Shown piece after piece: positions 14,684 to 19,230 of a stretch of DNA of 19,230 nucleotides. Origin of the DNA: Marinospirillum sp. (lineage in GTDB: Bacteria; Pseudomonadota; Gammaproteobacteria; Pseudomonadales; Halomonadaceae); contig NZ_JACUUA010000058.1 in assembly GCF_014859565.1 (NCBI RefSeq), positions 1-19,230 of the forward strand. The letters are read 5' to 3'. The position numbers and the translations under genes were made by a program. Numbering within the stretch: position 1 is the first letter of the stretch; every line of letters starts with the position of its first letter. The notes beneath the pieces are model-generated. The model saw only the letters and a list, made by a program, of their open reading frames with translations. It was not told where the DNA came from and did no database searches.

Positions 14684-14704
14684 AGGGTCAGACCTGCTGA
14701 CCCT
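14684..14704 (-). promoter_or_regulatory. 8-bp hairpin between rpsR and the DUF2232-like gene
   Basis: AGGGTCAG (14684-14691) and CTGACCCT (14697-14704) form a perfect 8-bp stem around a 5-base loop. It fills the 32-base gap after rpsR, next to its stop codon and just upstream of the membrane-protein start. No T-run follows on the minus strand, so it is not a simple terminator. An RNA-processing or translation-damping hairpin is likely. Confidence 0.5.
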
Positions 14705-14709
14705 TCAAC

Positions 14710-14937
14710 TTATTCGTGGCTGTCAGAGAAAGGCAGCAGCGCCAGGAAACGGGCACGCTTGATAGCAGTAGACAGCTGACGCTGATACTTGGCTTTGGTG
14801 CCAGTGATACGGCTGGGAACAATCTTGCCGGTTTCAGTGACATAGCCTTTCAGCAGATCCAGATCTTTATAATCGATCTGTTCGATGCCTTCAGCTGTAA
14901 AGCGGCAGAACTTACGGCGACGGAAAAAACGAGCCAT
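14710..14937 (-). CDS. rpsR: 30S ribosomal protein S18
   Basis: S18 forms a dimer with S6 on the 30S platform. The 75-residue protein matches the family in length and sequence: [17 protein letters not shown] at the N terminus, [27 protein letters not shown] in the middle and [21 protein letters not shown] near the end. GGAGAATCACC lies just before the ATG. It follows rpsF by 23 bases. The primosomal gene priB, which sits between rpsF and rpsR in enterobacteria, is absent. Confidence 0.98.
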   Translation of the reverse strand: MARFFRRRKFCRFTAEGIEQIDYKDLDLLKGYVTETGKIVPSRITGTKAKYQRQLSTAIKRARFLALLPFSDSHE

Positions 14938-14960
14938 GGTGATTCTCCTGATTTTAAAAG

Positions 14961-15377
14961 TTATTCGGCGTCTTCAGAATCGTTGTCAGACTGCTCATCG
15001 CGGTCATCTTCACGATCTTCACGATCATCGCGGTCATCACGACGACGATCTTCGCGGGACTCAGTGCTCTTCATGGGAGAAGGCTCAGTCACTGCTTCGT
15101 TCATACGAATAATCAGGTTACGGATCACGGCATCGTTGTAGCGGAAGATTTCTTCCAGCTCACTGACTACGTTTTCCGGGCACTCAATGTTCATCAGAAC
15201 ATAATGAGCCTTGGTGATTTTGTTGATCGGGTAAGCCAGGTGACGGCGACCCCAGTCTTCCATGCGGTGCACGGCGCCCTGGTTTTCAGTCACCAGAGTG
15301 GTGTAACGCTCGACCATTGCAGGAACCTGCTCGCTCTGGTCAGGGTGAACCATAAAAATAACTTCATAATGACGCAT
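14961..15377 (-). CDS. rpsF: 30S ribosomal protein S6 with an extended charged tail
   Basis: S6 binds 16S rRNA together with S18. The start is the ATG at 15377 ([14 protein letters not shown]), with AAGGAG six bases upstream; an upstream ATG at 15452 would add 25 non-family residues. The protein has 138 residues. The globular part (1-100) is standard, including [19 protein letters not shown] and [14 protein letters not shown]. From about residue 106 the tail is almost entirely Asp, Glu and Arg, with repeated RD, RE and DD steps, ending DNDSEDAE. In E. coli the S6 C terminus is extended by RimK with glutamates. Here much of the acid charge is genome-encoded, mixed with arginine. It is the first gene of rpsF-rpsR-DUF2232-rplI. 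Confidence 0.97.
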   Translation of the reverse strand: MRHYEVIFMVHPDQSEQVPAMVERYTTLVTENQGAVHRMEDWGRRHLAYPINKITKAHYVLMNIECPENVVSELEEIFRYNDAVIRNLIIRMNEAVTEPSPMKSTESREDRRRDDRDDREDREDDRDEQSDNDSEDAE

Positions 15378-15402
15378 TGAATGCTCCTTACGGATTAACA
15401 GC

Positions 15403-15435
15403 CTTTTAATCGGTGATTCAAACCGATATAAAAAG
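15403..15435 (-). promoter_or_regulatory. Leader hairpin upstream of rpsF (possible S6:S18 autoregulatory site)
   Basis: In the rpsF leader, ATCGGT and ACCGAT (15409-15414 and 15422-15427) form a 6-bp stem with a 7-base loop. It can be extended by an imperfect AT-rich arm (CTTTTA near 15403-15408 against TAAAAAG at 15429-15435). The structure sits about 30 bases before the start codon. S6:S18 leader motifs with a CCG element are known to regulate rpsF in many bacteria; whether this hairpin is one cannot be settled by eye. Confidence 0.4.
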
Positions 15436-15452
15436 CAAGGAGGAAACTGCAA

Positions 15453-15492
15453 ATTCTAACAAGAGCGATCTTTTAACAAGAATCAGCCTGCC
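15453..15492 (-). promoter_or_regulatory. Possible sigma-70 promoter of the rpsF operon
   Basis: On the minus strand TTGTTA is followed after 15 bases by TAGAAT, within the 191-base gap between rpsF and rlmB. The spacing is short of the ideal 17, but this is the best -35/-10 pair seen there, about 75-115 bases ahead of the rpsF start. Exact coordinates are approximate. Confidence 0.35.
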
Positions 15493-15530
15493 AGTGCCTG
15501 AGCCAATTTCCGACAACTACCCAAGCAAGC

Positions 15531-15562
15531 GCGGGATTTTACCCGCTTCACTGCTTGCAGTG
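15531..15562 (-). terminator. Candidate hairpins after rlmB
   Basis: Two short dyads lie just past the rlmB stop: CACTGC/GCAGTG (15549-15554 and 15557-15562, very tight loop) and GCGGG/CCCGC (15531-15535 and 15542-15546, 6-base loop). Neither is followed by a clear T-run on the minus strand, so they are weak candidates for ending rnr-rlmB transcription. Confidence 0.35.
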
Positions 15563-15568
15563 CAAGTT

Positions 15569-16342
15569 TTAAAGCCGCTGGCGTACGGCCTCATACAGGG
15601 CAATACCACTGGCAACCGACACATTCAGACTGGATACTTCACCAGCCATTGGCAAACGCACCAGCTCATCACAGTGCTCACGGGTCAGACGACGCATTCC
15701 GCGACCCTCTGCACCCATCACCAGTGCCACCGAGCGGGTCAGATCCACCTGATAAATCAGTTGTTCAGCCTCACCTGCCGTGCCCAGCACCCACACCCCA
15801 TAATCACGCAGACTGCGCAGGGTTCTGGACAGGTTAGTCACCTGGATCAGCGGCAACACCTCCGCGGCACCACAGGCCACCTTGCGTACAGTCGGACTCA
15901 GCCCCGCAGACTTATCACGCGGTACAATCACCGCAGCGGCTCCGGCTGCATCAGCAGAACGCAGGCAAGCACCCAGATTATGCGGATCAGTAACCCCATC
16001 CAGCACCAGTAGCAGCGGTGGCTTTTCTGCCTTTTCCAGCAACTGCTCCAGATCGGTTTCACTACCGGCCTGACGTGGATGCACCCAGGCAACCACACCT
16101 TGATGCACACCGTCTGTTTCCCGATCCAGAGTTTCACGGGGCTGGACTTCGATTTTGATATTTGCTGCCTGAGCCGCTTCCACCAACTCTTGCATACGGG
16201 CATCATCCCGCCCTTGCTGCACCCAGATGTAGGCAATATGCTTTGCCCGGTGGCGTATCAGGCTGGTTACGGCGTGAAAGCCAAATACACCGGCCAGACT
16301 ATGGGTTGCTTCTATTTTTGGTTTGCGCGGTTTTTTATTCAT
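15569..16342 (-). CDS. rlmB: 23S rRNA (guanosine2251-2'-O)-methyltransferase RlmB
   Basis: RlmB methylates the ribose of G2251 in the P loop of 23S rRNA. The 257-residue protein is a SpoU/TrmH-family enzyme with an N-terminal substrate-binding domain (GFHAVTSLI; DGVHQGVVAWV) and the three knot motifs: LDGVTDPHNLGACLRSADAAG (motif 1, Asn122 to Arg128), LVMGAEGRGMRRLTREHCDE (motif 2, 208-225) and LPMAGEVSSLNVSVASGIALYE (motif 3, from 230). The N terminus is about 13 residues longer than in E. coli, with a basic start (MNKKPRKPK). It begins nine bases after the rnr stop, and the rnr-rlmB pair is conserved in gammaproteobacteria, so the two are co-transcribed. Confidence 0.96.
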   Translation of the reverse strand: MNKKPRKPKIEATHSLAGVFGFHAVTSLIRHRAKHIAYIWVQQGRDDARMQELVEAAQAANIKIEVQPRETLDRETDGVHQGVVAWVHPRQAGSETDLEQLLEKAEKPPLLLVLDGVTDPHNLGACLRSADAAGAAAVIVPRDKSAGLSPTVRKVACGAAEVLPLIQVTNLSRTLRSLRDYGVWVLGTAGEAEQLIYQVDLTRSVALVMGAEGRGMRRLTREHCDELVRLPMAGEVSSLNVSVASGIALYEAVRQRL

Positions 16343-16351
16343 GCTGCTTCT

Positions 16352-18898
16352 TTATTCAGCCTTGTTCTTGCGAGCCCGTTCTTTTTTGCCGGGGCGCTTT
16401 TTACGTTTTTTACTGCTCTTTTTCTTGCCATCATCTTTGGAAACAACCACCGCTTTAGCAGCCGCTTTTTTAGCGCCGGACTTTTTCTTCTTTTTCTTGC
16501 GCTTGGCCTCGGTCTCTGGCTGCACTTCTACCGTCATTACCGGCGGCTTAACTTTTTCGCTCTGTTCAGCCACCTGGCTGGCAGAAGGACGCGTTACACC
16601 ACCGCGACGCGCAACGGGTGCCGAACGCTTGCGTGGAGCCCGCGTCGGTTTTGCCAGGCTCTCGGTTAAATCAAAGTCGATCTTGCGTTCATCCAGGTTA
16701 ACGCGGGATACAATAATTTCCACACGATCACCCAAACGCCAGCTGCGACCGCTGCGCTCACCCTTCAAACGCTGCTTTTGTGGCTCAAAGTGATAATAAT
16801 CACCCGGCAGAGAACTGATATGCACCAAGCCCTCCACAAAAAACTCATCCAGCTCGACAAACAGACCAAAACCCACTACCGAACTGACACGACCAGTGAA
16901 CACTTCACCCAGATGGGCAGAAAGGAATTCACACTTTAGCCAATCAGTGACATCCCGCACGGCTTCATCCGCACGGCGCTCTGCCATAGAACAATGTTCA
17001 CCCAGCTCCAGCATTTGCTGTGGGCTGTAGGGCAACCATTTTTCCAGCTTCTCGGTGGGGGTGGTGTCCACCCGCTGCACATGGGCTGTTTCACGACCAC
17101 TGCGAACCAGGCCACGAATAGCACGATGCACCAGCAAATCAGGATAACGGCGAATCGGTGAAGTGAAGTGGGCATAAGCCGGATAAGCTAAACCAAAATG
17201 CCCTTCATTCACCGGAGTATAAACAGCCTGACGCATGGAGCGCAGCATCATGGTCTGAATCACCTCGGAATCTGGTCGACCACGGATTTTGCTGAACACT
17301 TCCTGATAATCCTGCGGCGTGGGTTTATCACCCCCTTCCAGCACAATACCCAGCTCACCTAAGAATGCTCGCAGACTTTCGAGGCGTTCCGCTTTTGGCC
17401 CTTCATGCACCCGGTACAAACCGGCCAGCTTATGTTTCTCCAGAAAACGTGCTGTTGCCACGTTGGCACTTAACATGCACTCTTCAATAATCTTGTGAGC
17501 ATCGTTACGCACCACCGGCACAATTTTTTCGATCTTTTTATCCGCACCAAACACAATACGCGTTTCGCGGGTTTCAAAGTCAATGGCGCCGCGCTCATCA
17601 CGGGCTGCACGTAACGCCTTGTACAAAGCATGTAACTGCTGCAGCGGGTTGATCAATGCTGGATAACGATCTTTCAATTCCTTCGCCATCTGTCCTTCTG
17701 GCTCATCCAGCAATGCACCCACCTGGGTATAAGTCAGACGCGCCTTGGAGTTCATCACCCCTTCAAAAAACTGGTAACGGGTTAAAGCACCCGTTTTGCT
17801 GATGTTCATCTCACAGACCATACACAAACGATCAATATGAGGATTTAACGAACACAGGCCATTGGACAAGGCCTCTGGCAGCATCGGAATCACCCGACCG
17901 GGGAAATACACCGAAGTGGCACGTTTTTGTGCCTCATGATCCAGCGGTGAATTCACCGTGACATAGTGGGAAACATCCGCAATCGCCACCCAAAGCTTCC
18001 AGCCGCCATTGTGGTTTTTTTCACAATACACCGCATCATCAAAATCCTTGGCATCTTCACCATCAATAGTGACCAGCGGCAGCTTGCGTAAATCCACTCG
18101 GTGCAGCTTATCCGCGTCAGCTACTTCACTGCTGAGTTTTTTAGCCTGCTGGGCAACCGGTGCAGGCCATTCAAATGGCAGGTTGTAACTGCGCAGTGCT
18201 ACTTCGATCTCCATACCGGCAGCCATAAAATCACCCAGCACTTCAGTGATTTTACCCACCACCATACGGCGTGGGCCGGGATGCTCCAGAATTTCGACCT
18301 GAACAATTTCACCCTCGCGTGCGCCACCCATTTGATCCGGTGGAATCAGCACTTCATGGTGCAGAGAGGTGTTTTCCGGGATCACTACAGCAAAACCGCC
18401 TGGCTGAAACTTCAGACGACCAACCAGCTGGGTCACACCCCGCTCCAGAATCTCAACAATCACCCCTTCACGGCGGCCACGTTGATCGGTACCCATTTCG
18501 CGTACCAGCACCAGATCACCATCCCACACCTTGGCCAGCTGCTTGTTGTGCAGGTAAAGATCGCCACCGCCACCTTCTGGCACCAAAAAGCCAAAACCAT
18601 CACGGTGCGCCTGTACCCGGCCCTTAATCAAATCCAGTTTATCAATCAAGGCATAAGCGCGGCGGCGGTTAACCAGCAACTGACCATCCCGCTCCATGGC
18701 AATTAATCTGCGACGCAGGGCTTCTATCGAGGTTTCATCCGACATGTCATAAGCACGGCACAACTGCTCATGGGTCATCGGGCGACCGGCATCTTCCAGG
18801 CATTCCAGAATGTATTCACGACTGGGAACCGGATGTTCGTATTTTCCTGCCTCACGATTGGCATAGGGGTCTTTATCAAGTGACCAGATGGCTGGCAT
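16352..18898 (-). CDS. rnr: Exoribonuclease R
   Basis: RNase R is a 3'-to-5' exoribonuclease of the RNB family that degrades structured RNA. I start at the ATG at 18898, which begins MPAIWSLDKDPYANREAGKYEHPVPSREYI and has AAGGA about 9 bases upstream; the ATG at 19000 would add 34 unlike residues. The protein has 848 residues (E. coli 813). In order it shows an N-terminal helix-turn-helix region, cold-shock domains (HRDGFGFLVPEGGGGDLYL), the RNB catalytic block with TIDGEDAKDFDDAV near 277-290 (Asp279, Asp285, Asp287 and Asp288 likely bind metal), SPIRRYPDLLVHRAI, and an S1 domain at about 663-749. The last 100 residues are strongly basic (runs of Lys), longer than usual, and likely bind RNA or ribosomes. 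It is the first gene before rlmB. Confidence 0.96.
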   Translation of the reverse strand: MPAIWSLDKDPYANREAGKYEHPVPSREYILECLEDAGRPMTHEQLCRAYDMSDETSIEALRRRLIAMERDGQLLVNRRRAYALIDKLDLIKGRVQAHRDGFGFLVPEGGGGDLYLHNKQLAKVWDGDLVLVREMGTDQRGRREGVIVEILERGVTQLVGRLKFQPGGFAVVIPENTSLHHEVLIPPDQMGGAREGEIVQVEILEHPGPRRMVVGKITEVLGDFMAAGMEIEVALRSYNLPFEWPAPVAQQAKKLSSEVADADKLHRVDLRKLPLVTIDGEDAKDFDDAVYCEKNHNGGWKLWVAIADVSHYVTVNSPLDHEAQKRATSVYFPGRVIPMLPEALSNGLCSLNPHIDRLCMVCEMNISKTGALTRYQFFEGVMNSKARLTYTQVGALLDEPEGQMAKELKDRYPALINPLQQLHALYKALRAARDERGAIDFETRETRIVFGADKKIEKIVPVVRNDAHKIIEECMLSANVATARFLEKHKLAGLYRVHEGPKAERLESLRAFLGELGIVLEGGDKPTPQDYQEVFSKIRGRPDSEVIQTMMLRSMRQAVYTPVNEGHFGLAYPAYAHFTSPIRRYPDLLVHRAIRGLVRSGRETAHVQRVDTTPTEKLEKWLPYSPQQMLELGEHCSMAERRADEAVRDVTDWLKCEFLSAHLGEVFTGRVSSVVGFGLFVELDEFFVEGLVHISSLPGDYYHFEPQKQRLKGERSGRSWRLGDRVEIIVSRVNLDERKIDFDLTESLAKPTRAPRKRSAPVARRGGVTRPSASQVAEQSEKVKPPVMTVEVQPETEAKRKKKKKKSGAKKAAAKAVVVSKDDGKKKSSKKRKKRPGKKERARKNKAE

Positions 18899-18985
18899 AA
18901 ATGTAAATCCTTCTAAATTGAGTGGTTGCAAAAACCTGCATTCAAGCAGTTTAACACGTTGCCACAAGGCTGCCCGAATAAGCGT

Positions 18986-19000
18986 TTGAAAAATTTTCAA
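18986..19000. promoter_or_regulatory. Perfect AT-rich palindrome upstream of the tRNA promoter
   Basis: TTGAAAAATTTTCAA (18986-19000) is a perfect 15-base palindrome with a single central base. It ends 8 bases before the -35 box of the tRNA promoter and lies about 90 bases upstream of rnr on the other strand. It could be an operator or an UP-element-like AT-rich site; the 153-base gap from rnr to the tRNA has no other feature. Confidence 0.4.
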
Positions 19001-19008
19001 GAAAACAC

Positions 19009-19036
19009 TTGCCAGACAACCTGGAGTCTGTAGAAT
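19009..19036 (+). promoter_or_regulatory. Promoter for the tRNA-Leu genes
   Basis: TTGCCA (19009-19014) and TAGAAT (19031-19036) are separated by 16 bases, a good sigma-70 layout. The GC-rich sequence ACGCC follows the -10 box, as in stringently controlled stable-RNA promoters. The tRNA begins 16 bases downstream. Confidence 0.7.
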
Positions 19037-19052
19037 ACGCCTCCGTTGGGAT

Positions 19053-19139
19053 GCCCAGATGGCGGAATTGGTAGACGCGCTGGTTTCAGGTATCAGTGAT
19101 CGAAAGGTCGTGGAAGTTCGAGTCTTCTTCTGGGCACCA
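19053..19139 (+). tRNA. tRNA-Leu (anticodon CAG)
   Basis: The acceptor stem GCCCAGA pairs with TCTGGGC (19129-19135), followed by A and an encoded CCA. The anticodon stem CTGGT/ATCAG encloses the loop TTCAGGT, giving anticodon CAG, which reads CUG. A long variable arm, as class II tRNA-Leu requires, and the T loop TTCGAGT are present. The D arm GCGGAATTGGTAGACGCGC closely resembles E. coli tRNA-Leu(CAG). The length is 87 bases. Confidence 0.97.
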
Positions 19140-19168
19140 TCTCAACAAACAGCACTGCAGCACTTCTT

Positions 19169-19230
19169 GCCCAGGTGGCGGAATTGGTAGACGCGCTGGT
19201 TTCAGGTATCAGTGATCGAAAGGTCGTGGA
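19169..19230 (+). tRNA. tRNA-Leu (anticodon CAG), second copy, cut by window end
   Basis: Beginning GCCCAGG at 19169, it repeats the first tRNA-Leu almost base for base through the variable arm, and the window ends before the T arm. The seventh acceptor base is G instead of A, so the missing 3' side should have a matching C. The loop TTCAGGT again gives CAG. The spacer between copies is 29 bases, so they probably share one transcript. Confidence 0.92.

Noticed and set aside
18101..18706. 201-codon antisense frame inside rnr
   Set aside because: It is opposite a conserved RNase R coding region and shows no domain.
1..19230. Mobile element, prophage or CRISPR array
   Set aside because: No transposase, integrase, phage structural gene or regularly spaced repeats are visible; the only tandem array is the short 13-bp unit at 8516-8548.

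Overview
The window reads as chromosomal DNA of a free-living gammaproteobacterium. The ribosomal/RNase R block and the CmoA, CmoB, RsmC and RlmB sequences are all gamma-type. A DUF2232-like membrane protein sits between rpsR and rplI and there is no priB; I know that arrangement from Pseudomonas and Oceanospirillales-like bacteria. The sulfur genes fit a marine or sulfide-exposed relative (Oceanospirillales-like is my best guess). No mobile element, CRISPR array or prophage is visible.

Layout. 1-67: 3' tail of an unidentified gene. 201-3090 (+): rsmC-cmoA-cmoB, three S-adenosylmethionine-fold enzymes for 16S rRNA and tRNA wobble modification, joined by 4-base start/stop overlaps. 3239-4012 (+): fpr, ferredoxin-NADP+ reductase. 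4151-7654 (+): a compact sulfur-oxidation operon with a c-type cytochrome (fccA-like), flavocytochrome c sulfide dehydrogenase flavoprotein (fccB/soxF-like), a YeeE/YedE sulfur-transport membrane protein, and an exported SoxY-SoxZ fusion with a modified cysteine arm. 7674-11046: a response regulator-PilZ protein (-), a divergent unknown membrane protein (+) and a chemoreceptor with a periplasmic CxxCH haem c motif (-). 11153-11230: a trpB 3' remnant on the minus strand, followed by an unknown 155-residue protein (+).

11798-18898 is all on the minus strand and is housekeeping: rnr-rlmB, then rpsF-rpsR-DUF2232-rplI ending in a strong intrinsic terminator, then dnaB. At the right edge a good promoter leads into two tandem tRNA-Leu(CAG) genes; the second is cut by the window end.

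How it fits together. The likeliest accessory system is the sulfur operon. FccAB would oxidise sulfide in the periplasm and pass electrons to cytochrome c. The SoxYZ fusion would carry the sulfur on its single cysteine, and the YeeE-like protein would move a sulfur species across the inner membrane. No soxA, soxX, soxB or soxCD is in the window, so this is not a standard Sox locus. The neighbouring haem-containing chemoreceptor and PilZ regulator suggest redox or gas sensing close by, but nothing in the sequence ties them directly to the sulfur genes.
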